A DNA stretch of 64,000 bases. It comes from Chitinophaga fulva (GTDB taxonomy: Bacteria; Bacteroidota; Bacteroidia; Chitinophagales; Chitinophagaceae). The stretch lies in the NCBI RefSeq assembly GCF_012927205.1, contig NZ_JABBGC010000004.1, forward strand, positions 970,485 through 1,034,484, written 5' to 3'. The first letter of the stretch is position 1, and each line of letters starts with the position of its first letter. Under the pieces are notes generated by a model that saw nothing but the letters and a program-made list of their open reading frames with translations, searched no databases and was not told the origin of the DNA. Shown here piece after piece: positions 50,104-58,574 of this stretch. The translations under genes were made by a program, and so were the position numbers.

Positions 50104-51522
50104 TTATGCTTTTGTGTAAATACCATGTGGATGGATCATGTTCTCGAAAGAATAGATATCATTCCACTGTTCTTCTGTAATATATCCTTTCTCTTCTACT
50201 ACTATCTGATGAATGGTTTTGCCGGTTTTTAAGGCTTCTTTTGCAATGGCGGCGCAGGTTTCATAACCCAGTAACGGATTCAGTGCTGTCACGATGCCGA
50301 TGCTGTTCATCACCATCGCTTTGGAAACATCTGCGTTGGCAGTGATGCCGTCCACACATTTGAGGCGGAGCGTATCAAAAGCGTGTTGCAGGTAGGTGAT
50401 CATATTGAACAGGCTGAAGCCGATTACCGGTTCCATCACGTTGAGCTGTAGCTGGCCTGCTTCTGCGGCCATGGTGATGGTAAGGTCGCTGCCGATCACG
50501 TAATACGCGGTCTGGTTCACCACTTCCGGAATAACCGGGTTTACCTTGCCTGGCATAATAGAGGAGCCGGGTTGCAGTTGTGGCAGGTTGATTTCGTTTA
50601 GCCCTCCCCGTGGTCCGGAAGATAACAACCGCAGGTCATTACATATCTTGGACACTTTTATGGCGGTACGTTTCAGCATGCCGGACAACAATACAAATGC
50701 GCCGGTATCGGAAGTAGCTTCCACGAGGTCGGTAGCCAGTACAATCGGCAGTCCGGTGATCTGGCCCAGGTATTGGGTCACCAGTTCCGGATAACCAGCC
50801 GGTGCATTGATGGTGGTACCGATGGCGGTAGCGCCCATATTGACTTCTGTCAGCAGCGCCTGTATTTCGCGCAGGCGTTGTATGTCTTCCCGCAGTGTGG
50901 TGGCAAAAGCGTTGAATTCAGCGCCGAGGCTCATAGGCACTGCGTCCTGCAGCTGTGTACGGCCCATTTTGAGCACGTTGGCAAATTCATTTCCTTTTTT
51001 ACCGAAAGACTTTTGCAGCAGGTCGATGGAAGTCAACAGGTCATTGACTTTCAGGTACAATGCAATGCGCATGGCGGTAGGATAGGCGTCATTGGTGCTC
51101 TGGGAGCAGTTGACATGATTATTGGGATGCAGGTATTCATAAGTTCCTTTGGGATGGCCCATGTATTCCAGTCCTGCGTTTGCGATGACCTCATTGGCGT
51201 TCATGTTCACAGAGGTGCCGGCGCCGCCCTGGATCATATCGGTGGGGAACTGGTCTGTCAGTTCACCGGCGATGAGCCGGTCGCTGGCTTTCATAATAGC
51301 CTTGCCTATTTCGCGGGGCAGTACGCCCAGTTCCATATTGGCCATGGCCGCAGCTTTTTTAACATAGCCCAGTGCTTTGATGAACACCGGTTCGCGGGAA
51401 ACGGGAATGCCGGTGATATGGAAGTTTTCTATGGCCCTCAAAGTTTGGATACCATAAAATACGGTGTCGTCTATTTTTCTTTCTCCGAGGAAGTCGTGTT
51501 CTTTTCTGAATGTCTGTTTCAT
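50104..51522 (-). CDS. aspA: aspartate ammonia-lyase
   Basis: A 472-residue member of the fumarase/aspartase superfamily. The signature GSSIMPGKVNPVIPEV with the catalytic Ser loop is intact. The GRTQLQDAVPMSLG block is normal and SQSTNDAYPTAMRIALYLK binds substrate. The N-terminus REHDFLGERKIDDTVFYGIQTLRA is aspartase-like rather than fumarase-like. It converts aspartate to fumarate and ammonia in the cytoplasm. A TACTTTTG -7 box lies on the minus strand at 51565-51572. It is divergent from transketolase. Confidence 0.93.
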   Translation of the reverse strand: MKQTFRKEHDFLGERKIDDTVFYGIQTLRAIENFHITGIPVSREPVFIKALGYVKKAAAMANMELGVLPREIGKAIMKASDRLIAGELTDQFPTDMIQGGAGTSVNMNANEVIANAGLEYMGHPKGTYEYLHPNNHVNCSQSTNDAYPTAMRIALYLKVNDLLTSIDLLQKSFGKKGNEFANVLKMGRTQLQDAVPMSLGAEFNAFATTLREDIQRLREIQALLTEVNMGATAIGTTINAPAGYPELVTQYLGQITGLPIVLATDLVEATSDTGAFVLLSGMLKRTAIKVSKICNDLRLLSSGPRGGLNEINLPQLQPGSSIMPGKVNPVIPEVVNQTAYYVIGSDLTITMAAEAGQLQLNVMEPVIGFSLFNMITYLQHAFDTLRLKCVDGITANADVSKAMVMNSIGIVTALNPLLGYETCAAIAKEALKTGKTIHQIVVEEKGYITEEQWNDIYSFENMIHPHGIYTKA

Positions 51523-51683
51523 CGTTGAATATTTTTAGTGGTTAGGATCATTGTTTTGACAACACAAAAGTACCCCGGTCTTCAGGGGTGGTAAATGATA
51601 CCAGTCAGCCGGCGGATGATTTACGTCAGTTGGTACCTTATTTGTGGCTTTGCTTACCTACTATCTCCACTAAAAAGCATATC

Positions 51684-53714
51684 ATGAAAGCAATGACCAT
51701 CGAAGAAAAGTGTATTGACACCATTCGTTGCCTCGCAATGGATGCGGTACAGAAAGCGAATTCAGGGCATCCAGGCACGCCGATGGCACTGGCGCCGGCG
51801 GCATTTGTGTTGTGGACGGAGCACCTGCGTTATAATCCCCGGAAGCCGGACTGGTTTAACCGCGACCGGTTTGTGTTGTCCAATGGCCACGCTTCGATGC
51901 TACAATATGCGGTATTACATCTCACCGGTTATGATATTTCGCTGGATGATATCAAGGCGTTCCGGCAGTGGGGCAGTAATACACCGGGGCATCCGGAATA
52001 CCGTCTTACACCGGGCATAGAAACCACTACCGGGCCGCTGGGGCAGGGTATTATGACCGCCGTGGGGATGGCCATGGCCGAAGCGCATCTGGCCGCTATT
52101 TTTAATAAAGACGATATAACGATTATTGACCATCACACCTATGTTTTTTGTAGTGATGGGGACCTGATGGAGGGCGCTTCCCACGAAGCCGCTTCCGTGG
52201 CGGGCCATCTGGGTTTAGGTAAACTCATATGTTTGTATGATAATAATCATATCACGATAGAAGGTAATACATCGCTGACTTATTCCGATGATGTGGCTAA
52301 ACGGTTTGAGGCATATCACTGGCATGTGCAGGACCTGGGCGACAAAGGCAACGATCTGAAAGCCATATCAGACGCTTTTGCCGCCGCGAAAGCGGTGACA
52401 GACAAGCCTTCTATGATCCTGCTGCGTACGCATATCGGGTATGGCGCTCCGCATAAGCAGGATACGCCCGAAGCGCACGGCTCTCCGCTGGGTGTTGATG
52501 AAATAAAGCTGACCAAAGAATTTTATGGCTGGCCACCAGATGAAGACTTTTGGGTGCCGGAGGATGTGAGGGTATATATGAAAAAGCTCATTGAACAAGG
52601 GAAGGATACCGAACAATCATGGGATAAGCTGATGGAAGATTATCAAAACAGGTATCCGGGAGAATATGCGCTGTTGCAGCAGTATGTTTCCCAGACATTA
52701 CCTGACGGATGGGACGAAGGCGTACCGGTGTACAGACCTGAAGATGGCCCCAAAGCTACGCGGGAAATCTCTTCCGCGTTCCTCAATGCAGTGGCGGACA
52801 AGCTGCCCTGGCTGTTGGGAGGCAGCGGGGACCTGGAGCCGTCCACGCTTACGTTGATCAAATCATCCGGGTACTTTAGTAAGGAACATTATGAAAACCG
52901 CAATATTGCGTGGGGCATACGCGAACATGTGATGTGTGCTGCCAGCTCCGGATTACAGTTGCACGGCGGTGTACGGGCTTATGCTGCCACCTTCTTCATT
53001 TTTACGGACTATGCGAGGCCCGCTATCCGGTTGGCCTGTATCATGGAGCTGCCTGTGATTTATGTGATGACGCACGACAGTATCGGATTGGGAGAAGATG
53101 GTACCACGCATCAACCGGTGGAACACTTGGCATCGCTGCGCGCTATGCCGCATCTCTGTGTGATAAGGCCGGCAGATGCCAATGAGGCAGCCTGGGCCTG
53201 GCATACAGCTATTGCCCGCACCAAAGGCCCCACTATGCTCGTGTTAACGCGGCAGAAACTGCCCATTGCCGATCGCAGCAAGTCGGGGTCTGCCCGTGGT
53301 TTACAGCAGGGCGCTTACATCCTGTCAAAGGAGAAAGGAGACCAACCTGCATTGATACTAATAGCTACGGGCTCAGAAGTGCAGCTGGCGCTGGACGCTC
53401 AGCAGAAGCTGTGGGAGGAAGATATTGATGCCAGGGTGGTCAGTATGCCGAGCTGGGAATTGTTCAGCGAACAACCGGAAAGCTACCGGCAACATGTATT
53501 GCCGCCGGCAGTGAAAGCCCGTGTGGCCATAGAAGCTGGTTCGCCGGAGGGATGGGAGCAATGGACCGGCGAAAAAGGAGTGATGATCGGTCTCTCTCAT
53601 TTCGGGTCCAGCGCGCCGGCAAAAGAGTTGTTCAAACACTATGGATTTACAGTAGACAACGTGTTGGAAAAATCGCGTAAACTATTGCAGCATGAAAAAG
53701 TTGATCGTGTTTGA
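51684..53714 (+). CDS. tkt: transketolase
   Basis: A 676-residue full-length transketolase. The frame is open back to 51588, but [20 protein letters not shown] at 51684 is the family start. Motifs: [19 protein letters not shown] (substrate/TPP site), the TPP-binding motif [20 protein letters not shown] ending in [23 protein letters not shown], and the catalytic Glu region [11 protein letters not shown]. It shuttles two-carbon units in the pentose phosphate pathway and complements the rpiA gene at 10743. Its last 23 bases overlap the HAD gene start, so the two are co-transcribed and coupled. Confidence 0.95.
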   Translation: MKAMTIEEKCIDTIRCLAMDAVQKANSGHPGTPMALAPAAFVLWTEHLRYNPRKPDWFNRDRFVLSNGHASMLQYAVLHLTGYDISLDDIKAFRQWGSNTPGHPEYRLTPGIETTTGPLGQGIMTAVGMAMAEAHLAAIFNKDDITIIDHHTYVFCSDGDLMEGASHEAASVAGHLGLGKLICLYDNNHITIEGNTSLTYSDDVAKRFEAYHWHVQDLGDKGNDLKAISDAFAAAKAVTDKPSMILLRTHIGYGAPHKQDTPEAHGSPLGVDEIKLTKEFYGWPPDEDFWVPEDVRVYMKKLIEQGKDTEQSWDKLMEDYQNRYPGEYALLQQYVSQTLPDGWDEGVPVYRPEDGPKATREISSAFLNAVADKLPWLLGGSGDLEPSTLTLIKSSGYFSKEHYENRNIAWGIREHVMCAASSGLQLHGGVRAYAATFFIFTDYARPAIRLACIMELPVIYVMTHDSIGLGEDGTTHQPVEHLASLRAMPHLCVIRPADANEAAWAWHTAIARTKGPTMLVLTRQKLPIADRSKSGSARGLQQGAYILSKEKGDQPALILIATGSEVQLALDAQQKLWEEDIDARVVSMPSWELFSEQPESYRQHVLPPAVKARVAIEAGSPEGWEQWTGEKGVMIGLSHFGSSAPAKELFKHYGFTVDNVLEKSRKLLQHEKVDRV

Positions 53715-54438
53715 CCTCGATGGGACCCTGGCAGTGAGCAAGTCGGCCGTTGATGAAGGAATGGCTGCTCTGTTGGCACGGTTGACACAGATAACGCAGG
53801 TAGCCATTATTTCCGGTGGTAAATGGGAGCAGTTTGAAAAACAGGTGCTGCGGTTGTTACCACCGGAAGCACGTTTGACAGTGCTGTATATATTGCCTAC
53901 CTGTGGCACGCAGTTTTATCATTACCAGCAATCGTGGCAGTTGCTGTATGCAGAAAATTTCACGGAAGAAGAAAAAACAAAAATTATTCAATCCCTGCAA
54001 GCGGCAATCAGTGAAGCGGGTTATGCAGTAGAAAAAACCTGGGGTGAACAGATCGAAGACCGTGGCAGCCAGATCACGTGGTCAGCGTTGGGACAGGAAG
54101 CGCCGGTAGATGCCAAAAAAAGCTGGGACCCTGATTTTACCAAACGGAAGAAAATTCAGCAGATACTTGATAAATTGATTCCCGGTTTTGCGGTTAATCT
54201 CGGTGGCATGACGTCTGTTGATATTACGAAAGAAGGTATAGACAAAGCATATGGTATCCGTAAGTTGCGCGATACGTTGCATGTTGCCATTGAAGAGATG
54301 TTGTTTGTAGGAGATGCCCTGTTTGAAGGGGGAAACGACTATCCTGCGTTACAGGCCGGCGTTCGCTGTGTGGCGGTGAGAGACCCTGAAGATACCCGGA
54401 GGGTAGTAGATGCCATTCTGGCTTGTCTGGGTGATTAA
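53692..54438 (+). CDS. HAD-superfamily (type IIB) sugar-phosphatase-like hydrolase
   Basis: A 248-residue cytoplasmic phosphatase. Motif I is [13 protein letters not shown] (two catalytic Asp), motif [13 protein letters not shown], and motif [18 protein letters not shown]. The cap between II and III and the length fit the Cof/phosphomannomutase-like type IIB subfamily. It overlaps transketolase by 23 bp, which suggests it handles a sugar phosphate of that pathway, though the exact substrate is inferred only. Its last ~22 codons and the following 17 bases are repeated in diverged form at 57151-57235, beyond the MACPF island, which makes its 3' end the recombination point. Confidence 0.9.
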   Translation: MKKLIVFDLDGTLAVSKSAVDEGMAALLARLTQITQVAIISGGKWEQFEKQVLRLLPPEARLTVLYILPTCGTQFYHYQQSWQLLYAENFTEEEKTKIIQSLQAAISEAGYAVEKTWGEQIEDRGSQITWSALGQEAPVDAKKSWDPDFTKRKKIQQILDKLIPGFAVNLGGMTSVDITKEGIDKAYGIRKLRDTLHVAIEEMLFVGDALFEGGNDYPALQAGVRCVAVRDPEDTRRVVDAILACLGD

Positions 54439-54455
54439 CAAAAATATTGTTTGTA
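54371..54455 (+). repeat. direct repeat, left copy (3' end of the HAD gene)
   Basis: Eighty-five bases covering the last 22 codons of the HAD gene, its stop and 17 bases after it. By eye 77 of 85 positions match 57151-57235, and weaker similarity extends seven bases further left. The last 44 bases (54410-54453 region) are nearly identical. The pair brackets a ~2.7 kb A+T-rich island. Confidence 0.93.
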
Positions 54456-54710
54456 ACGTGTTGTATGCTATCTATATTTTAAATCCATAGTCCAAGTTGA
54501 AGAATTAAACAGCAAAAACTGCCAATAATTTGGAGCTAATCTGGTAATTGGTTCAAGGGTTAACTAGTTTGTTTCCCTGATACTTTATTAGTTTACATTT
54601 TTGTACTCGACAATTTGAATAATAGTAGATTCACCTATATTTGCCACGCTACATAACCCGTAGTTATTAACCCAAACAATTATTTTACCAATATTTTATC
54701 CTCAATTACC
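54439..54710. other. A+T-rich leader region of the MACPF gene
   Basis: A 272-base gap between the HAD stop and the MACPF start. It begins with the tail of the direct repeat, then becomes strongly A+T-rich with a good promoter at 54615-54643. I see no other gene or hairpin in it. Confidence 0.5.
54615..54643 (+). promoter_or_regulatory. promoter of the MACPF gene
   Basis: TTG at 54615-54617 and TATATTTG at 54636-54643 with an 18-base spacer, an excellent Bacteroidetes match. It lies inside the island, so the island brings its own promoter. The leader is about 60 bases. Confidence 0.8.
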
Positions 54711-56117
54711 ATGCAAACTCTCAATCGAAAACCTCGGTTCCGTACTGCTTTTAAATTGATTACAGTAGCTGGCATGATTTCCCTATCAACCTTTTATGGC
54801 TGCAAAAAAGATATTAAGGGAAATAGTGATGATGTTAGCCCAACTAAGGCGCGGTCAGCTGGGGACGGTAAAAACGACCTTCTAGGTTACGGTTACGATG
54901 TTACTGGCGAATACGCGAATTCTAGCGCGTCCACATTCGCTGTTTTTGACGCAGATGCCCTTAGGAGAGATTATCCAACACGCGTGGAATGGGATCTGTC
55001 CAGTAGACAAGAAGGTACTTTAACTGCTGGCGAAGATGCAGAATCTTATCTTAAAAAGAAATCTTTAAAGGTAAATGCCTCCGTGGGTGTTGGGCTTTTC
55101 AAAGGTTCTATCTCGGCGTCATATTCAAATAGTGATGCATTTTCTTCTAAGTATGTTTACAGCAGTTTTGATCTGGTTGTCCAACAGAAAAGAGTCAAGA
55201 TCAACGCAGATATAGATCTTCTTAAAAAATACCTGCATTCTACTTTTATATATGATGTTAACAATGGTACGCCTCAAACCATCATTAAAAAGTATGGTAC
55301 TCACGTATTGACAGATATCATCTTGGGGGCGAAGTTGGAAATCTTATACCGTTCACAGACCGACAAAAGTAACAGAGCGCAGGCTGCCGAGGCTGGCGTT
55401 GATATTAGTGTTGGAAAGGTTTTTAGTATAAATACCGGCGTGAATGCAGGATATAGTGATAGTTCTGTGAAGTCCAATTTTAAGCAGAGCCTTCATTATA
55501 AAACATATGGTGGAGAACCCTCTAAGAGTCTCATGGGTGATATACCCATTGGTGCAGATGTTCCAAAGGTGAATATAAAGGACTGGCAGGCCAGTTCGTC
55601 GGTAGATAATGCGGAGTTGGTTGATTTTGGCCGTGATGGGTTAATTCCTCTTTATGAATTTATCGATGATCCTCTCAAAAAAGAAGCTGTTAAGACTTAT
55701 ACCAATCAGTATTTAAAAGACAACGCAGTAGTGCTGTTGGACGAGGTGTACGCTAGGATTGTTTATGATAACTTTCGCTGGCCTGGAGATGACCAAAAGC
55801 AAGCGGATGTTTATATTAAGTTGTATGATAGGGATAAGAGAACTTTGAAAGCTACTACCAAAGAGATCACCATAACGTATGCAATGTCAATGACGACACA
55901 ACCTACACCGCCAAGCTATATAGATTATGAGGGATGGGAGAAGTTTCAATACTTCAAGGGAACTGTAAAAATACCCGCGGGTCAGAATACTGTACGTATT
56001 CTAAAAGATATTTACGTACATACGAAAGGAGGGTTTAATACTCCTCCTTTCTGGATCTACTACATATCCCTTCCATCGGACGGGTTTCAGCCGCTGAATG
56101 ATACTTGGCCGTGGTAG
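54711..56117 (+). CDS. MACPF (perforin-fold) lipoprotein
   Basis: A 468-residue exported lipoprotein. Residues 1-31 form a lipoprotein signal ending STFYGC, with Cys31 as lipid anchor and KKD after it resembling a Bacteroidota surface-export tag. LGYGYDVTGEY (~58-68) and the MACPF signature KKYGTHVLTDIILGAKLE (~193-210) identify a membrane-attack-complex/perforin domain like those of Bacteroides secreted antibacterial proteins. The region between and after supplies candidate membrane-inserting helices (ASVGVGLFKGSISASYSNS; GVNAGYSDSSVKSNFKQS). The last ~120 residues are a separate beta-rich domain. Likely an antagonistic pore-former on the cell surface (inference). Codon use is A+T-rich relative to neighbours, a sign of transfer. 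Confidence 0.92.
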   Translation: MQTLNRKPRFRTAFKLITVAGMISLSTFYGCKKDIKGNSDDVSPTKARSAGDGKNDLLGYGYDVTGEYANSSASTFAVFDADALRRDYPTRVEWDLSSRQEGTLTAGEDAESYLKKKSLKVNASVGVGLFKGSISASYSNSDAFSSKYVYSSFDLVVQQKRVKINADIDLLKKYLHSTFIYDVNNGTPQTIIKKYGTHVLTDIILGAKLEILYRSQTDKSNRAQAAEAGVDISVGKVFSINTGVNAGYSDSSVKSNFKQSLHYKTYGGEPSKSLMGDIPIGADVPKVNIKDWQASSSVDNAELVDFGRDGLIPLYEFIDDPLKKEAVKTYTNQYLKDNAVVLLDEVYARIVYDNFRWPGDDQKQADVYIKLYDRDKRTLKATTKEITITYAMSMTTQPTPPSYIDYEGWEKFQYFKGTVKIPAGQNTVRILKDIYVHTKGGFNTPPFWIYYISLPSDGFQPLNDTWPW

Positions 56118-56154
56118 CGATCTATTTCAATGTTATAATTTTTTTTTGAAATAT

Positions 56155-56182
56155 AAAGCGTGCCACATTTGTGGTGCGCTTT
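56155..56182 (+). terminator. terminator/attenuator hairpin between MACPF and barrel genes
   Basis: A 12-13 base-pair stem (AAAGCGTGCCAC with GTGGTGCGCTTT, two G-U pairs) and a short loop lie just before the barrel gene ATG. Transcripts from the MACPF promoter would often stop or be attenuated here, making the ratio of the two products adjustable. Confidence 0.7.
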
Positions 56183-56191
56183 CATTATAAT

Positions 56192-57070
56192 ATGAAATAC
56201 CTTTTTCTTTTACTTATTGGCATGAATTGTTGTTCTGTTAGAGCTCAATTACGCGAACCATTCGCCTTTGAACTTTCTACTGGCTATCAGCGTGAGAATT
56301 TTGATTGGTCAATAGCCGGTAATATCTTGGGTGAAAATCCTAATATCTATTCGGAACTAAAATGGATGCAAACAGGAGGCCTATTTGTGGGGGGGCGTAC
56401 GCGTTGGACGGTCTGGAATCAATTGACCCTGGTCGCCGGCTACCAACACACCCTTATTGTCGGAGGGGAAGTATCTGATGCTGACTATTTGGGAAACAAT
56501 CGAACAGAAAATCGTTATAGTGGTTATTTTAGTGCCAATAAAGGAAGCCTCCGGGCCTACAATGTTCATGCGGGTTACCAGATTGTTTGCTCACCGATAT
56601 TTACATTGATGCCAGCGGTCGGGTATATCGTCCACCAACAATGCTTATACATGCTGGATGCTCCAAAAGGAGTACAATCCACCTATTTTACAAATTGGAA
56701 AGGTTTTTCTGTTGGACTGTCCACAGTGCTTAAGTTATCTAAAAAAATGGAAGTTAATGATAACTTTGCGATCCAACAGCTGAAGTTTCATGGCGAAGCA
56801 AATTGGAATCTGGTAAATACTTTTCAGCATCCTTTAAGTTTCGAAGATTGGGCAAATGGTGCTGGGGTGAGCAATGAAGCACAGTTGTGGTATCATTTAA
56901 AGCCTATCATTTCGCTTTATGCAGGAGCCAGCTATTATTATCAACGAACTGGAAAAGGAATCGATAAACTCTATTTGACTAACGGTACAATACCTACAAC
57001 ACAGTTTAATGGAGCTGTGCGGCAGGGATTTACGGTTTCCGGTGGTTTAAGGATTATATGGGGCAAATGA
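56192..57070 (+). CDS. outer-membrane beta-barrel, omptin-like
   Basis: A 292-residue exported protein: signal peptide ~1-19 (ends VRAQ), then long alternating strands. By eye it follows the omptin layout: YSELKW (53-58), a strand pair, SDADYLGNNRTEN (95-107) where omptins have their first catalytic Asp pair, GYFSANKGSLRAYNVHAGYQI, and a C-terminal SLYAGASYYYQRTGKG to GFTVSGGLRIIW resembling the last omptin strands. The second omptin catalytic Asp-His pair is not evident, so protease activity is doubtful. It starts 74 bases after the MACPF stop, behind a hairpin. Possible roles: self-protection, receptor or processing factor for the MACPF protein. The barrel call is firmer than the omptin relation. 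Confidence 0.65.
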   Translation: MKYLFLLLIGMNCCSVRAQLREPFAFELSTGYQRENFDWSIAGNILGENPNIYSELKWMQTGGLFVGGRTRWTVWNQLTLVAGYQHTLIVGGEVSDADYLGNNRTENRYSGYFSANKGSLRAYNVHAGYQIVCSPIFTLMPAVGYIVHQQCLYMLDAPKGVQSTYFTNWKGFSVGLSTVLKLSKKMEVNDNFAIQQLKFHGEANWNLVNTFQHPLSFEDWANGAGVSNEAQLWYHLKPIISLYAGASYYYQRTGKGIDKLYLTNGTIPTTQFNGAVRQGFTVSGGLRIIWGK

Positions 57071-57146
57071 ATTTATAGGCTACTTGTGGTTGATTAGGTA
57101 GACGAATATATAGTCATTACTTGATAAATTGGCTTCTGACGTCCCT

Positions 57147-57218
57147 TGTGTGCCTGTGAGATACCCGGAAGATACCCGTAGCGTAGTGGATGCCATTCTG
57201 GCCTGTCTGGGTGATTAA
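57147..57218 (+). pseudogene. orphan 3' fragment of a HAD phosphatase gene
   Basis: Twenty-three codons plus TAA, in frame, matching the C-terminus of the HAD gene at 54438 (here [20 protein letters not shown], there [20 protein letters not shown], then LGD). No start or upstream domain exists. The differences, several silent, look like allelic divergence rather than fresh duplication. Confidence 0.88.
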
Positions 57219-57235
57219 CAAAAATATTGTTTGTA
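57151..57235 (+). repeat. direct repeat, right copy
   Basis: Partner of 54371-54455, offset by exactly 2780 bases with no gaps. It marks the right junction of the A+T-rich island. The final TTG of this copy also serves as a plausible -33 element for the next gene. Confidence 0.93.
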
Positions 57236-57259
57236 TTTAATCGTATAGTCGTAGCTTTA
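57231..57259 (+). promoter_or_regulatory. promoter of the outer-membrane protein gene, using the repeat as -33
   Basis: TTG at 57231-57233 (last bases of the direct repeat) and TAGCTTTA at 57252-57259 with an 18-base spacer, one mismatch from TAnnTTTG. The ATG follows at 57318. Confidence 0.55.
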
Positions 57260-57317
57260 TATGATTAACCGGTATGGAATGCTACCGGGAAACTATTCTC
57301 TTTACAAACAAAACCTT

Positions 57318-58094
57318 ATGAAAAAATTACGTTTAGTCGTTGCCGTTGTAGCAGTGACTGCGCTTTCTCCGTTCGTTGCAAAAGCACAAATTGATCTCGG
57401 TGCAAAGGCTGGTTTAAGTATCCCTAATCTGACTTCGGGCAATTCTTCCAATCCTATTAATAGCGGCTGGAGCTCCAGACTGGGGCTGGACGCCGGCATA
57501 CATGCAGAGTTTCATATCACCAAACGTTTTTCCATCCAGCCTGAAATCAGGTATTCTGCACAGGGCGGTAAAAAAGACGGTAACCAGGGATTTACACCGA
57601 CACCGGAAATGGCAGGGTTCTTTCAACAACAAGGGCAGCCTGTGCCACAGTATTTGTACGCTACCTATGATAACAAGGCCAAATTCAATTATCTGATGGT
57701 GCCGATATTGGCTAAATACCATTTCGGCTTTAGTCCTAAATGGGACCTGTATGTAGCTGCCGGTCCATTTGTGAGCTTCCTGCTGGACGGTAAGAATGAA
57801 ACCAGCGGTACCAGCCCGATTTTCCTGGATGATGCGCACACACAACCTATCATCCCGTCAGCGGACTTCAACCATACCGAGAATATCAAGGATGAGCTGA
57901 AGAAAGCCAACTTTGGCATTTCCGGTCATGTGGGCCTGGCGTACCACGTCAACAGCAGAAGCGCTATCTTCGTAGAAGGCGGTGGCAACTATGGTTTCGT
58001 GAAAATCCAGAAAGACACCAAAAACGGTGAAAACAACACCGGTGCAGGTGTAGTAGTACTGGGTTACTCTTACCGTATTAAAGACAAAAAATAA
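57318..58094 (+). CDS. outer-membrane beta-barrel protein (PorT/OmpW-like family)
   Basis: A 258-residue exported protein with a signal peptide ending FVAKAQ. The mature part is an eight-stranded-type barrel common in Bacteroidota: DLGAKAGLSIPNL opening, LGLDAGIHAEFHITKRFSIQPEIRYSAQGGKK, YLMVPILAKYHFG and a final AGVVVLGYSYRIK strand. The ATG at 57318 gives the signal peptide at the N-terminus; the longer frame is unlikely. Before the island arrived it was probably the next gene after the HAD phosphatase. Function unknown. Confidence 0.88.
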   Translation: MKKLRLVVAVVAVTALSPFVAKAQIDLGAKAGLSIPNLTSGNSSNPINSGWSSRLGLDAGIHAEFHITKRFSIQPEIRYSAQGGKKDGNQGFTPTPEMAGFFQQQGQPVPQYLYATYDNKAKFNYLMVPILAKYHFGFSPKWDLYVAAGPFVSFLLDGKNETSGTSPIFLDDAHTQPIIPSADFNHTENIKDELKKANFGISGHVGLAYHVNSRSAIFVEGGGNYGFVKIQKDTKNGENNTGAGVVVLGYSYRIKDKK

Positions 58095-58098
58095 GCTG

Positions 58099-58404
58099 TT
58101 AAGCCAGCAGATCAAATGAAACGATAATAATCGTTACACTAATGCATACCAAAGACAGGAGGAAGATGTAATCGGCAGCTTCCTCCAGTTTTTCACTCCT
58201 CCTTCGTTGTTTCGAGCGCATCGACAGAAAAGATAAAATACAGCTGCCCGTCAGCAAAATAGCCGCAATCCCAGTAATATCATCGATAATAGTGACCTGA
58301 TTAAAATGTGCGACCTTAATGGAGGTGAGTACTATCAGGCAAAATCCCAACAGGTTACTGGAAGTGTTGAGGATGTGAGGTGACTTATTATTCTCGTTTG
58401 CCAT
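58099..58404 (-). CDS. small membrane protein
   Basis: A 101-residue protein with about three hydrophobic helices (LLGFCLIVLTSIKVAHF, DITGIAAILLTGSCILSFLSM, DYIFLLSLVCISVTIIIVSFD) separated by a basic loop (RSKQRRRSEK). The ATG at 58404 is preferred over the TTG at 58410. No family recognised. It converges on the barrel gene with four bases between stops. Similar small three-helix proteins in Bacteroidota are uncharacterised. Confidence 0.7.
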   Translation of the reverse strand: MANENNKSPHILNTSSNLLGFCLIVLTSIKVAHFNQVTIIDDITGIAAILLTGSCILSFLSMRSKQRRRSEKLEEAADYIFLLSLVCISVTIIIVSFDLLA

Positions 58405-58574
58405 AACCAACCTTTTCTGATCATCAATTTAAACCATAGAATTGGCGCAAAAAAGTTAAAATACCGTAACTCCGGCATTAAAATACGATTAGTGACGTTA
58501 ACGACTCGTTACAGGCATACGGATAGCCGATAATATTATTATCTTTCATCCATAGCATGTAAACTGCAGCGCAT

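Noticed and set aside
54439-57235. Classical integrative element at a tRNA
   Set aside because: No tRNA, integrase, transposase or terminal inverted repeats are found; only the duplicated gene end marks the borders.
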